Shown piece after piece: positions 34,944 through 44,157 of a DNA stretch of 64,000 bases. A model generated the notes under the pieces. That model saw nothing but the letters and a program-made list of their open reading frames with translations, ran no database searches and was not told the DNA's origin. Positions within the stretch are counted from its first letter, which is position 1; each line of letters starts with the position of its first letter. Position numbers and translations under genes: made by a program. The stretch lies in the NCBI RefSeq assembly GCF_900186125.1, contig NZ_FYBQ01000012.1:27033-91032 (forward strand), read 5' to 3'. The stretch is from Listeria goaensis (GTDB lineage Bacteria > Bacillota > Bacilli > Lactobacillales > Listeriaceae).

Positions 34944-36500
34944 ATGAGGATAGATGTACAAGCATTACGGGATCATGTACAAGAAACAATAGCTGACTTG
35001 AATGAGGAACAAACGAGTTTAAACGACGCCTTGCAGGCTACCGACACATTTATTATAGAAACAAAGGATAGTTTTGAGGGGAAAACAGCAGATGCAAGTC
35101 GGGCATACTTAGAAGAAGTGTATAAACCAGTTCAACAAAAGACGCTAGAAATTAACAAACTCATGATAGCGACATTGCAAAAATATATGGCAGATGCTGA
35201 GGCCCAGTTTGGGAGATATGGTATTGTGGATATACCAGCTATCAAGCATGAATATAAGCGCGAATTAGAACAAATGATGCAAGAGGAGATGCACGTATAT
35301 CGGGAATTAAATCAACTCATTGATGAAGTGAATGAATTTGTTCCGATTGAATCTGCGAATTTAGGTCAACTCGAGCAATTGCATTATGATATAATGAGAG
35401 AACTCACTTTGATTGAAGCGAAATTGACAGACTTTGATACAAAATGGGTGGCTGAATTTAGTAAAGTGGAAGAATTACAGTCTGAACTAACTAGTATGAT
35501 AGCGCAAGTATCAAACAACAAAATAATGCCTACAAAATATCAAGGCGGTTCATTAGTTTTCATGACTTCAGAGCAGGAAAAACTATATAATCAATTGCCG
35601 CAAGAGTTTAAGGATTCTATTGCAAGTGGTTTTGCGACAATAGATGATTTTCAGGCTACAGATGACGGATTTATAGTATGTACTGTACCATTGTCTAAGT
35701 TGTTAGCTGCAGGGGAAATTGAGGAAGCAGATGCTTATGATGATCAATACATATATTGTGTTGAAATAGATGGCAAGTTTGTCTATGGAACATATAAACT
35801 GCGAACGGGCAAGGATAAAGATGACAAACCTGGGGTTGCTGTATCTTTTGTGTCAATAACACCTGAAGAAATTTCGAACTTATTTAACAGAAAGCCTAAT
35901 ATAAATAGTATTGATGCATCAATCTATGCAGGAACAAACTATTCTCTGTATAATCAACCAACCGCCAATAAAGAGATATTAAAATATTTCCAAAGTCCAG
36001 AATCTAAAGGAAGTTATTTATTAGCAAATTTATATGTGCAAAAAGTTATTCAAGAATCGTCAAACAAGGAGGGCAAAGTTACTAATGTTTATGGTGGTAA
36101 TGCCTTGGCAGATGATGACTATCAGAACTTTTTAATGGAGTCCGAATATAGTCATTTAGTAAAAAACCCCTCATACAATAAAAATGATGGTTCAATCCAA
36201 ATAAATGATGTTAACAATTTATCAAAAGAAGAATATAATGCAATTTTATTGACCCATTCAGCAAATATTGATGTGTATAGTTTTGCAGCAGAAGTAAAAT
36301 TTCATGCTGATTATGCAGATAGTAATATCCGGAAAATCCGGGATTCTGCAATAAAGTCAGATATGGGAGTAGGAGAATCGGGAAATAAAGGAAAGTATGT
36401 TGACATTCCATTCCTATACGACTTAAATGAAGAAAGGTATAAAACAACTGATGGTGATTTATATAGAGAACAAAAAGAAATACATGACGCAGAAAGATAG
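34944..36500 (+). CDS. LXG-domain polymorphic toxin, C-terminal toxin domain not recognised
   Basis: A 518-residue protein. Residues 1 to about 200 are an LXG domain: MRIDVQALRDHVQETIADL, then SFEGKTADASRAYLEEVYKP (the G-x-T-A region typical of LXG), followed by long amphipathic helices. From about 205 (TKYQGGSLVFMTSEQEKLYN) the sequence changes to a mixed alpha/beta region. The last 90 or so residues hold a polar cluster: LLTHSANIDVYSFAAEV with H438, E450, H454 and D456, then SDMGVGESGNKG. I do not recognise this domain. There is no signal peptide or membrane segment. LXG proteins are exported by the type VII system to inhibit neighbouring bacteria. Base composition is more AT-rich than the flanking core genes, consistent with transfer. 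The likely immunity gene follows after 11 bp. Confidence 0.8.
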   Translation: MRIDVQALRDHVQETIADLNEEQTSLNDALQATDTFIIETKDSFEGKTADASRAYLEEVYKPVQQKTLEINKLMIATLQKYMADAEAQFGRYGIVDIPAIKHEYKRELEQMMQEEMHVYRELNQLIDEVNEFVPIESANLGQLEQLHYDIMRELTLIEAKLTDFDTKWVAEFSKVEELQSELTSMIAQVSNNKIMPTKYQGGSLVFMTSEQEKLYNQLPQEFKDSIASGFATIDDFQATDDGFIVCTVPLSKLLAAGEIEEADAYDDQYIYCVEIDGKFVYGTYKLRTGKDKDDKPGVAVSFVSITPEEISNLFNRKPNINSIDASIYAGTNYSLYNQPTANKEILKYFQSPESKGSYLLANLYVQKVIQESSNKEGKVTNVYGGNALADDDYQNFLMESEYSHLVKNPSYNKNDGSIQINDVNNLSKEEYNAILLTHSANIDVYSFAAEVKFHADYADSNIRKIRDSAIKSDMGVGESGNKGKYVDIPFLYDLNEERYKTTDGDLYREQKEIHDAER

Positions 36501-36511
36501 GATTGGTTTAA

Positions 36512-36862
36512 ATGCTTAAGTATATTATTTTATGTGTACTATTTATTATATGCATTGTTGGCATAGGTATAAAAATGATAGATAAATACATAAGTGACAG
36601 TATGAGAAAGAAATGGCAAAATATATTTTTGATATGTGGATGTATTACAATGGCTGTAGTTATTGGATTAATGTATATTTATATTGAAAATCTACCACTT
36701 GTTATAACATCAACCCTGGATGTTGGAATAACTTCTACCATTCTATTTTACCGTACATTAATTATTATTTTCACCTCAATTAGTATAAGCAATTTTGTTT
36801 TTGCAGCAATACAACGAAAGAAAAATAATACAGGATTGAAAACTAAAAAACATAAATGCTAG
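36512..36862 (+). CDS. Small membrane protein, probable immunity protein
   Basis: A 116-residue protein with about three to four transmembrane segments (YIILCVLFIICIVGIGIKMI; IFLICGCITMAVVIGLMYIY; a weaker one near 65-80; TLIIIFTSISISNFVFAAI) and a basic C-terminal tail. Position directly after the LXG toxin in the same operon is where immunity genes lie. No similarity to a named family is visible. Membrane location suggests the toxin is neutralised at or outside the membrane rather than in the cytoplasm, which is inference. A start at 36512 with weak upstream GATTGG is the best available. Confidence 0.6.
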   Translation: MLKYIILCVLFIICIVGIGIKMIDKYISDSMRKKWQNIFLICGCITMAVVIGLMYIYIENLPLVITSTLDVGITSTILFYRTLIIIFTSISISNFVFAAIQRKKNNTGLKTKKHKC

Positions 36863-37227
36863 AGGAGATAAGCTCTATCAGGTAATTGATGGAATATGAA
36901 AAATAACCAAACAAAAGCCTTTAGAGTATCTCCGAATTTTCAAATATACACGTTTTCTACTAGGGGTGTTTTTTGATTTTATATAGGAATACTTCAGATA
37001 GTAACCTTACTGGGTTAGAAAGCTACATGCAAGAGACTAAAAATAAAAAGCAGGAATCTTTATATAGAACCATTTAAGAAAATGGAATATATGTGATTTC
37101 TGCTTATTTTTTATAGCTTAGATACTTTTATACGTTTTTTAGGTCTGCTCTGCTCATAAATAGTTATGTTTATTTTCTTATGAGTCATCTTTAGTTTTTT
37201 TTGTAAGCGTTTTACAAAAAGAAAAGA
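36863..37227. other. Intergenic region after the LXG cassette
   Basis: An AT-rich stretch with no gene I can support. It holds the terminator hairpin at 37048-37111. No recognisable remnant of an integrase, transposase or further immunity gene is visible. Confidence 0.5.
37048..37111 (+). terminator. Terminator of the LXG operon
   Basis: AAGCAGGAATC and GATTTCTGCTT (37095-37105) pair with one G-U. CCATT/AATGG and TATATA-like arms stack inside, followed by ATTTTTT. Its AAGCA...TGCTTATTTTT frame resembles the hairpin repeats at 34109 and 54519 but the stem sequence differs. Confidence 0.7.
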
Positions 37228-37228
37228 A

Positions 37229-37257
37229 AAAATGCACCGAATGGAATCGCTGCATTT
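37229..37257 (-). terminator. Terminator of rpmB
   Basis: On the minus strand AAATGCAGCG and CGGTGCATTT pair around ATTCCATT, followed by a T-rich run. Confidence 0.8.
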
Positions 37258-37269
37258 ATCTTGCTTCAA

Positions 37270-37458
37270 TTAAACGCGTTCTACTTTACCAGATTTAAGC
37301 GCACGAGTAGAAACCCAAACTTTTTTCGGTTTACCATTTACGAGGATACGAACCTTTTGAAGATTAGCTTTCCAAGTACGTTTGCTTGAATTCATCGCAT
37401 GCGAGCGACGGTTACCAGAACGAGATTTACGACCTGTAATTACGCATTCTTTTGCCAT
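37270..37458 (-). CDS. rpmB: Ribosomal protein L28
   Basis: A 62-residue basic protein, [36 protein letters not shown] L28, complete. The N-terminal CVITGRK lacks the zinc-binding CxxC pairs, so it is the zinc-independent form. AGGAGGGG lies before the ATG on the minus strand. It diverges from asp23. A standalone gene with its own terminator. Confidence 0.96.
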   Translation of the reverse strand: MAKECVITGRKSRSGNRRSHAMNSSKRTWKANLQKVRILVNGKPKKVWVSTRALKSGKVERV

Positions 37459-37610
37459 AACTTAACCCCTCCTTACCAGAAGTTCTCATAAGACGTTTAT
37501 ATCAAGACAGACAGAAAACATCTTTTGTTAATTTCATACACTAGAATAATTTATCATACCTAGATGTTTCTTGCAAGTGTTTGCGCGAAATTAGCGCTAA
37601 GTTTTTTTAC

Positions 37611-37685
37611 TTGACAGCAGGAGGACTTGAAATTAATAAGGTGAAAAAACAGATACTTTCAATCACTCATGGATTATAGTAAAAT
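37611..37685 (+). promoter_or_regulatory. Two candidate promoters of asp23/dak
   Basis: P1: TTGACA (37611-37616), 17 bp, TAATAA (37634-37639). P2: TTTCAA (37657-37662), 17 bp, TAAAAT (37680-37685). Both read toward the asp23-like gene 60-110 bp downstream. Confidence 0.6.
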
Positions 37686-37744
37686 AGATGCGAACGGATA
37701 AAAACGTAGAACGAAAGTGAAAGAATGTGTGAGGAGGAGTTAAA

Positions 37745-38110
37745 ATGTCACTTGAAATAGAAACAAAACTCGGCAAAGTAGATATTACAGATGAAGTTAT
37801 TGCAACAATTGCTGGTGGGGCGGCAGAAGAAAACTTTGGGATTGTCGGCATGGCAAGCAGACACCAAATTCGCGACGGCTTAACAGACATTTTAGGAAGA
37901 GAAAACTATACAAAAGGCGTCATCGTTAGAAAAGAAGAAGATAGCCTTCATATTGATATGTACATCATTGTTCGTTTTGGAACGAAAATTTCAGAAGTAG
38001 CCTATAACGTGCAAGATCGCGTCAAATATACTTTAGAAAAAACACTCGGTTTAATTGTTGATTCAGTTAATATTTATGTGCAGGGTGTTAAAGTGCTAAA
38101 CGAGGACTAA
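37745..38110 (+). CDS. Asp23/Gls24-family protein (YloU)
   Basis: A 121-residue Asp23/Gls24 (DUF322) protein: GKVDITDEVIATIAGGAAEENFGIVGM at the N-terminus and RVKYTLEKTLGLIVDSVNIYVQGV at the C-terminus. These are abundant envelope-stress associated proteins. YloU is paired with YloV in the same order in Bacillus and Listeria. SD GGAGGAG before the ATG is very strong. It is followed by the DAK gene after 15 bp. Confidence 0.88.
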   Translation: MSLEIETKLGKVDITDEVIATIAGGAAEENFGIVGMASRHQIRDGLTDILGRENYTKGVIVRKEEDSLHIDMYIIVRFGTKISEVAYNVQDRVKYTLEKTLGLIVDSVNIYVQGVKVLNED

Positions 38111-38125
38111 GGAGGATTATTTAAC

Positions 38126-39781
38126 TTGAATACTTATCAGTTAGATGGAGAAAAATGGGCAACAATGATTGCGATGGGAGCGGAAAATTTATCAAAAAAT
38201 GCTGATTTTGTTGATTCTTTAAATGTTTTTCCTGTCCCAGACGGCGATACTGGAACCAATATGAATTTATCGATGACAAGTGGCGCAGTGGAAGTTTCGG
38301 CGAATGACAAAACTAATGCCGGAGCCGTCAGTGCTAATTTAGCGAAGGGACTCTTGATGGGCGCGCGAGGAAATTCTGGCGTTATTTTATCCCAACTTTT
38401 TAGAGGGTTTTCAAAAGCTGTTGAAAATAAAGAAACATTATCGCCAGAAGACTTTGCAAGAGGCTTCGCAAAAGGCGTTGAAACCGCATATAAAGCTGTT
38501 ATGAAACCGGTCGAAGGAACGATTTTAACTGTCGCGCGCGAGGCGGCAAAAGCTGGCTTACAAGCTTCTTTGGAGGAAAAGGCTACGATTGAAGTGGTCT
38601 TGGCGGAAATTATTGCAAAAGGCAAAATTGCACTGGATAATACGCCAAATTTATTGCCAGTTTTAAAAGAAGTAGGCGTTGTAGATAGCGGCGGCCAAGG
38701 GCTTATGATTATTTATGAAGGATTCTACGGTGCGCTAACTGGAAAAATGGAGGTGCCAAATTATATGGCTTCCATGAATGAACTCGTCAATGCTGAACAC
38801 CATAAACACGTGCAAGATTTCATGTCCACTGAGGATATTACTTACGGGTATTGCACGGAAATTATGGTGCGCATTAATGAAAATAAACCCGGACAAAAAG
38901 CATTCAATGAAGAGGAATTCCGCAATCATTTGAGTACGATGGGCGATTCGCTTTTAGTCGTTTCAGATGATGAAGTGGCAAAAGTTCATGTGCACACTGA
39001 GCATCCGGGCGATGTGTTTAATTACGGTCAAGAGTTCGGTAGCTTGATTAAAATGAAAGTGGAGAATATGCGCGAGCAGCATGATGCGATTGTCGGAAAA
39101 AATGAAGATGTGAAACCGAAAACGCCGTTTGGAATTGTGACGGTTTCAGCAGGTGACGGAATGAAAGCCCTTTTTGAAAGCCTTGGGGCAGCAAATGTAC
39201 TTTCAGGCGGTCAAACGATGAACCCTAGCACAGAGGATATCGTGGCTGCAATTAAAGCGGCGAATGCTGAACAAGTTTTTGTTTTGCCAAACAATAAAAA
39301 TATTTTAATGGCGGCGGATCAGGCGGCGGCATTGCTAGGCGAAGAGCATGTGCAAGTGATTCCTACGAAAACGATTCCGCAAGGTCTAGCAAGTATGCTC
39401 GCTTTCCAAGCTGATGCGGATTTCAGCACAAATGTTGGGCAGATGAAAGAGGCGATCCAAGATGTTGCCAGTGGCCAAGTGACGACAGCCGTTCGTGATA
39501 CAAGCGTGTCAGGCGTGGACATTAAAAAGGGTGATTATATCGGCATGGTAGAAGGTGCGATTAAAATTAGTCAAGCTGGACTGGAAGATACGGCCGTTGA
39601 AACGCTTCGTTTAATGCTAGATGAAGATAGCGAAATTGTGACGCTTATTTTAGGCGAAGGTGTATCAGAAGAAGATGCAGCCAAAATTGAAACGCGCATC
39701 ACAGAAGAGTTTAGCGATGTAGAATTTGAAATCCATGAAGGCGGACAGCCCGTTTACCCGTATATTTTTTCAGTAGAATAA
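38126..39781 (+). CDS. fakA: DAK-domain kinase (YloV, FakA-like)
   Basis: A 551-residue protein. The N-terminal DhaL-type ATP-binding domain occupies about 1-200 (NVFPVPDGDTGTNMNLSM metal/ATP motif; ARGNSGVILSQLFRGF; GGQGLMIIYEGF). A central domain follows (YCTEIMVRIN, SLLVVSDDEVAKVHVHTEHPG). The C-terminal region from about 330 contains LPNNKNILMAADQAA. This is the architecture of fatty acid kinase FakA, which phosphorylates FakB-bound exogenous fatty acids; FakB (DegV) genes lie elsewhere. The start codon is TTG after AAGGAGG. Identification as FakA is by family, not tested here. Confidence 0.85.
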   Translation: MNTYQLDGEKWATMIAMGAENLSKNADFVDSLNVFPVPDGDTGTNMNLSMTSGAVEVSANDKTNAGAVSANLAKGLLMGARGNSGVILSQLFRGFSKAVENKETLSPEDFARGFAKGVETAYKAVMKPVEGTILTVAREAAKAGLQASLEEKATIEVVLAEIIAKGKIALDNTPNLLPVLKEVGVVDSGGQGLMIIYEGFYGALTGKMEVPNYMASMNELVNAEHHKHVQDFMSTEDITYGYCTEIMVRINENKPGQKAFNEEEFRNHLSTMGDSLLVVSDDEVAKVHVHTEHPGDVFNYGQEFGSLIKMKVENMREQHDAIVGKNEDVKPKTPFGIVTVSAGDGMKALFESLGAANVLSGGQTMNPSTEDIVAAIKAANAEQVFVLPNNKNILMAADQAAALLGEEHVQVIPTKTIPQGLASMLAFQADADFSTNVGQMKEAIQDVASGQVTTAVRDTSVSGVDIKKGDYIGMVEGAIKISQAGLEDTAVETLRLMLDEDSEIVTLILGEGVSEEDAAKIETRITEEFSDVEFEIHEGGQPVYPYIFSVE

Positions 39782-39797
39782 AGAAAAGAGGTGCCTC

Positions 39798-40460
39798 GTG
39801 AAATTTAATAGTGTATTTGATGTCATTGGCCCAGTGATGATTGGCCCGTCAAGCTCCCACACAGCAGGCGCGAGCCGCATTGGCGCCATCGCAAGAAGCG
39901 TCTTTAGTGAACAGCCCGCCCAAGTTGAAATTCATCTTTATGGTTCGTTTGCTAAAACATATAAAGGACACGGCACAGATGTTGCGCTCATCGGCGGACT
40001 TCTCGGATTCTTGCCGGACGACCCGCGCATGAAAGAGTCGCCAAAACTCGCTGAAGAGTGGGGCATGCACATTCAATTCATTGAAGAAACAGAAGAAGCA
40101 CCCCACCCTAACACCGTTAAACTTGTGTTGAAAAATGGGATGAAGCAGATGACGCTCGTAGGCGCCTCTATTGGCGGCGGAAAAGTAGAAATCATTCGCC
40201 TTAATGAGTTTGAACTGGAGTTTACGGGTACTGCGCCAGCACTGCTCGTGCTACATGAAGATAAATTCGGCATTATTGCCTCGGTTACGAAAATTATTGC
40301 GGATTATGAAGTCAATATTGGCGCAATGAAAGTGTCACGCAAAATAAAAGGCGATGACGCGCTCATGGTCATTGAAGTGGACCAACAAGTGGATGAATCA
40401 CTTACGCTTGAAATCGCCAAACTAGACGGCATTTTCCAAGTGGCAAGTATCGTTTTGTAG
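39798..40460 (+). CDS. sdaAB: L-serine dehydratase, beta subunit
   Basis: A 220-residue protein with the N-terminal serine dehydratase domain (VFDVIGPVMIGPSSSHTAGASRIG) and a C-terminal ACT domain from about residue 148 (FGIIASVTKIIADYEVNIGAMKVSRK). With the alpha subunit encoded next it deaminates L-serine to pyruvate and ammonia using an iron-sulfur cluster. GTG start after AAGAGGTG. It is 24 bp from sdaAA. Confidence 0.93.
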   Translation: MKFNSVFDVIGPVMIGPSSSHTAGASRIGAIARSVFSEQPAQVEIHLYGSFAKTYKGHGTDVALIGGLLGFLPDDPRMKESPKLAEEWGMHIQFIEETEEAPHPNTVKLVLKNGMKQMTLVGASIGGGKVEIIRLNEFELEFTGTAPALLVLHEDKFGIIASVTKIIADYEVNIGAMKVSRKIKGDDALMVIEVDQQVDESLTLEIAKLDGIFQVASIVL

Positions 40461-40484
40461 GTCTTTTGGAAGGAGTTAGATAAG

Positions 40485-41375
40485 ATGTTCCGGACAGTGA
40501 AAGAACTCGTGGACATAGCAAATCGGGAAGCGAAACCGATTTCTGAAATTATGATTGAGCGCGAAATGAACGTTTCCGGCTTAAGCCGTGCGGAAGTCAC
40601 TTCGGCGATGGCAAAAAATCTTCAAGTGATGGAAGACGCCATTTTAGAAGGTGAAAAGGGCGTTCAATCCACTACAGGCTTAACTGGCGGTGACGCCGTC
40701 TTAATGAAAGAGTATATCCAAAAAGGACAGTTTTTATCCGGAGAAGTTCTTTTGGATTCTGTAGCAAAAGCGATTGCGACGAATGAGGTGAACGCGGCGA
40801 TGGGAGTTATCTGCGCAACGCCCACAGCTGGCAGCGCAGGTGTTGTTCCAGGCGTTTTATTCGCGGTAAAGGAGCGCCTAAATTTAACGCACGACCAAAT
40901 GGTGAACTTTTTGTTTACCGCTGGCGCATTCGGTTTCATCGTTGCCAACAATGCGTTTATAAGCGGCGCGGCAGGTGGCTGTCAAGCAGAAGTAGGTTCG
41001 GCAAGTGCGATGGCATCAGCGGCCGTAGTTGAAGCAGCAGGCGGTACGCCCGAGCAGTCCGCCCATGCGATGGCCATGACGATGAAGAACATGCTCGGCC
41101 TTGTTTGTGACCCAGTTGCTGGCCTTGTAGAAGTACCTTGCGTCAAACGCAATGCGCTAGGTTCCTCACAAGCGATTATTTCAGCCGATATGGCGCTTGC
41201 TGGAATTGAAAGCCGAATTCCGTGTGATGAAGTCATCGAAGCGATGCACCGCGTTGGTCTTCAAATGCCTAGCAGCTTAAGAGAAACAGCAGAAGGAGGA
41301 TTGGCGGCAACCCCAACCGGTCGAATGATTCAAGCGAAAATCTTCGGCCTGTCGCCAGAAGGAATCGGTGAGTAA
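40485..41375 (+). CDS. sdaAA: L-serine dehydratase, alpha subunit
   Basis: A 296-residue alpha subunit with the cysteines expected to bind the [4Fe-4S] cluster: GVICATPTAGSAG, AGGCQAEVGSASAM and CDPVAGLVEVPCVKRN. It works with SdaAB, its upstream neighbour. SD AAGGAGTT lies before the ATG. The 3' end overlaps the recG start by 8 bp, so recG translation may be coupled to serine catabolism genes, an arrangement shared with other Listeria. Confidence 0.94.
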   Translation: MFRTVKELVDIANREAKPISEIMIEREMNVSGLSRAEVTSAMAKNLQVMEDAILEGEKGVQSTTGLTGGDAVLMKEYIQKGQFLSGEVLLDSVAKAIATNEVNAAMGVICATPTAGSAGVVPGVLFAVKERLNLTHDQMVNFLFTAGAFGFIVANNAFISGAAGGCQAEVGSASAMASAAVVEAAGGTPEQSAHAMAMTMKNMLGLVCDPVAGLVEVPCVKRNALGSSQAIISADMALAGIESRIPCDEVIEAMHRVGLQMPSSLRETAEGGLAATPTGRMIQAKIFGLSPEGIGE

Positions 41376-43416
41376 GCTTTCGCGCATTCCACTCACAGAA
41401 CTAAAAGGCATTGGTGAAGAAACCGCGAAAACGTTTCGCGAACTCGGTATCCAAACGATATATGATTTGCTTTGGAACTTCCCGTATCGGTACGAAGACT
41501 ATCGCATGCGGGATTTGTCCGTCGTAGAGAACGGAAGCCGCATCACCGTTTATGGCGAAGTTTTAACCGAACCAACCGTCGCTTTTTATGGTCGAAAAAA
41601 ATCAAAGCTATCGTTTCGTTTATCGGCAGACGGTCAAATTTTAAAAGTCGACTTTTTTAACCAGCCCTATTTAAAAAGCAAGGTGGCGCTTGGAGATGCG
41701 GTCACAATTTCCGGTAAATGGGACAAAAATCGTGCGCAAATTACGGCTAGCAAATTTCAAAGCGGCCAAAAATCTACCGAAGAGAGTTTGGAGGGCGTCT
41801 ACCGTCTAAAGGGCAATATGCGCAACAAGACCATTCAAAAACATTTGAAAAATGCGTTTGAGCTATTTGGGCAGGGCATTGAAGAAATCTTGCCGCAAGA
41901 ATTGCTCGACAAGTACCAATTAATCGGTCGCTACGAGGCGGTTGCCAAACTCCATTTTCCAACAAACGATGACGACTTGAAGCAGGCGCGTCGCCGAATG
42001 GTGTACGAAGAGTTTCTACTTTTCCAATTGAAGATGCAGTATTTCCGTAAAATTGAGCGCGAGCGTTCTGGTGGCATTCAGATTGACTACAATGTCGAAG
42101 AATTGCGTGCATACATTGACGCGCTGCCATTTCCGCTGACCGACGCTCAAAAACGCGTTGTCAATGAGATTTGCGGGGATTTAAAATCGCATCTGCATAT
42201 GAATCGCCTCCTGCAAGGGGACGTTGGTTCTGGAAAAACGGTAGTGGCAAGCATTGCGATGTTTGCGGCGGCAAAAAGCGGCTTTCAGAGCGCGCTCATG
42301 GTACCAACAGAAATTTTAGCCGAACAACATGCGGATTCGCTTGTCGAGTTGCTTCAGCCATTCGATATTACGGTCGGACTTTTGACTAGTAGTGTGAAAG
42401 GCAAAAAGCGCAAGGAACTCTTAGCTTTACTCGAAACGGGTGAAATTGATATTTTAGTCGGGACGCATGCGCTCATTCAAGACGAAGTGATTTATCATCG
42501 CCTAGGCCTTGTCATTACTGATGAACAGCACCGCTTTGGCGTGGATCAGCGGCGCATTCTCCGCGAAAAAGGCGAGTATCCAGATGTGCTCTTTATGACG
42601 GCAACCCCAATTCCGCGGACGCTAGCGATTACGGCTTTTGGCGAAATGGACGTTTCGATTATTGATGAACTGCCAGCAGGACGCAAAAATATTGAAACGT
42701 TTTGGGTCAAACATGACATGTTAGAACGCGTCATCGGCTTTATCGAAAAAGAAATCGAAAAAGGGCATCAAGCCTACGTCATTTGTCCGCTCATCGAGGA
42801 ATCGGAAAAACTAGATGTGCAAAATGCAGTCGATTTTTATAATTTACTGCAAAATAAATGGCGCGGTCGTCATACGCCAGGACTCATGCACGGAAAGCTT
42901 CTGCCGGCCGACAAAGAGGCGCTCATGCGTGCTTTTTATGATAAAAAAATCGATTGCCTCGTGTCCACCACGGTTGTCGAAGTCGGCGTAAACGTGCCCA
43001 ACGCGACAATGATGGTCATTTACGACGCAGATCGGTTTGGCTTGTCACAACTCCACCAATTGCGCGGACGGGTCGGCCGCGGTAGCAGTCAGTCGTATTG
43101 TATCCTGCTTGCCGATCCTAAAACCGAAGTCGGGAAAGAACGCATGACCATCATGACCGAAACGAACGACGGCTTCGTACTTAGCGAACGTGACTTAGAA
43201 CTGCGCGGACCAGGCGACTTTTTTGGCAAGAAACAAAGCGGCATTCCGGAATTTAAAGTCGCAGACATGGTGCACGACTATCGCGTTTTAGAAGTAGCGC
43301 GCACAGATGCACTCGTTTTAATGACCGAAAAAAATATGCTCGAAAACCCGGAATACCAGAAACTAAACGAAATTTTAGACGAACTTGGCGTTTTTTCTGA
43401 GCAAAAGCTCGATTAG
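41368..43416 (+). CDS. recG: ATP-dependent DNA helicase RecG
   Basis: A 682-residue RecG. The N-terminal wedge/OB domain (about 1-250; TVYGEVLTEPTVAFYGRKKS) is followed by superfamily 2 motifs: Walker A LLQGDVGSGKTVVA, TDEQHRFGVDQR, MTATPIPRTLA, QLRGRVGRG. The C-terminal TRG-type motif region includes LELRGPGDFFGKKQSG. RecG reverses stalled forks and migrates Holliday junctions. The start is GTG inside sdaAA. No clear terminator follows, but fapR is 155 bp away with its own control region. Confidence 0.95.
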   Translation: MSKLSRIPLTELKGIGEETAKTFRELGIQTIYDLLWNFPYRYEDYRMRDLSVVENGSRITVYGEVLTEPTVAFYGRKKSKLSFRLSADGQILKVDFFNQPYLKSKVALGDAVTISGKWDKNRAQITASKFQSGQKSTEESLEGVYRLKGNMRNKTIQKHLKNAFELFGQGIEEILPQELLDKYQLIGRYEAVAKLHFPTNDDDLKQARRRMVYEEFLLFQLKMQYFRKIERERSGGIQIDYNVEELRAYIDALPFPLTDAQKRVVNEICGDLKSHLHMNRLLQGDVGSGKTVVASIAMFAAAKSGFQSALMVPTEILAEQHADSLVELLQPFDITVGLLTSSVKGKKRKELLALLETGEIDILVGTHALIQDEVIYHRLGLVITDEQHRFGVDQRRILREKGEYPDVLFMTATPIPRTLAITAFGEMDVSIIDELPAGRKNIETFWVKHDMLERVIGFIEKEIEKGHQAYVICPLIEESEKLDVQNAVDFYNLLQNKWRGRHTPGLMHGKLLPADKEALMRAFYDKKIDCLVSTTVVEVGVNVPNATMMVIYDADRFGLSQLHQLRGRVGRGSSQSYCILLADPKTEVGKERMTIMTETNDGFVLSERDLELRGPGDFFGKKQSGIPEFKVADMVHDYRVLEVARTDALVLMTEKNMLENPEYQKLNEILDELGVFSEQKLD

Positions 43417-43523
43417 GTTTTATAGAAAAAACTTGCAAGTAAGGCGCTTTTTTTATAACATATTAGCGTACGAGTTTTTCAAAAGGTGGCAGAAGGAAAA
43501 ATGTGCGTTCGTCTATTCAAAAT

Positions 43524-43540
43524 TTAGTAGCAGGTATTAG
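43524..43540. promoter_or_regulatory. Probable FapR operator
   Basis: On the minus strand CTAATACCTGCTACTAA matches the FapR consensus TTAGTACCTGNTACTAA with two mismatches. It lies 31 bp before the fapR start, as expected for autoregulation relieved by malonyl-CoA. An upstream TTGCAA/TATAAC pair (43433 and 43454) has only 15 bp spacing and is weak. Confidence 0.65.
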
Positions 43541-43570
43541 TATCACAAAATAAAGGGATGTGTAGCCTGA

Positions 43571-44152
43571 ATGAAAAAATATTCAAAGAAAGAGCGACAA
43601 ACAAAGTTGCAAGACGTGTTAGCGTCCAACCCGTTTATTACGGATGAGGAACTTGCTACGGAATTTGATGTGAGTGTGCAAACTATCCGTCTTGACCGCG
43701 TGGCGCTCTCTATCCCAGAACTTCGCGAGCGCATCAAGCATGTTGCTAGCGAAAACTACTCAGATTCTGTGAAAAGTATCCCGCTTGAAGAAGTTATCGG
43801 CGAAATTATTGACATTAAACCAAGTAAAAGTGCCATTTCATTATTTGATGTAAGCTCGGAACACGTGTTTAAACGAAATCAAATTGCGCGTGGTCATCAT
43901 TTGTTCGCGCAAGCCAATTCGCTCGCAACAGCGGTCATTCCAAATGACTTAGCGCTCACAACGCAAGCAACGGTTAGGTTTGTTCGCCAAGTGAAACAAG
44001 GTGAGCGAGTGATTGCGAAGGCAACTGTCAGGCCGCAAACAAACGAAAGATCCATCACAATTGTAGATGTGAAAAGCTATGTGGGTGATGAAATTATTTT
44101 AAAAGGAAAGTTTGAAATGTATCACGCCACTGAAAAAAATAAAAAGGACTGA
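43571..44152 (+). CDS. fapR: Fatty acid and phospholipid regulator FapR
   Basis: A 193-residue repressor. The N-terminal DeoR-like HTH ([38 protein letters not shown]) is joined by a linker to a hot-dog effector domain from about residue 95 ([21 protein letters not shown]). FapR represses fatty-acid genes until malonyl-CoA binds the hot-dog fold. It heads the fapR-plsX-fabD-fabG-acpP cluster. A probable operator is upstream. plsX starts 5 bp after its stop. Confidence 0.93.
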   Translation: MKKYSKKERQTKLQDVLASNPFITDEELATEFDVSVQTIRLDRVALSIPELRERIKHVASENYSDSVKSIPLEEVIGEIIDIKPSKSAISLFDVSSEHVFKRNQIARGHHLFAQANSLATAVIPNDLALTTQATVRFVRQVKQGERVIAKATVRPQTNERSITIVDVKSYVGDEIILKGKFEMYHATEKNKKD

Positions 44153-44157
44153 CGATA

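Noticed and set aside
36863..37227. Remnant of a mobile element that delivered the LXG cassette
   Set aside because: No transposase, integrase, inverted terminal repeats or target duplication could be recognised around the cassette.
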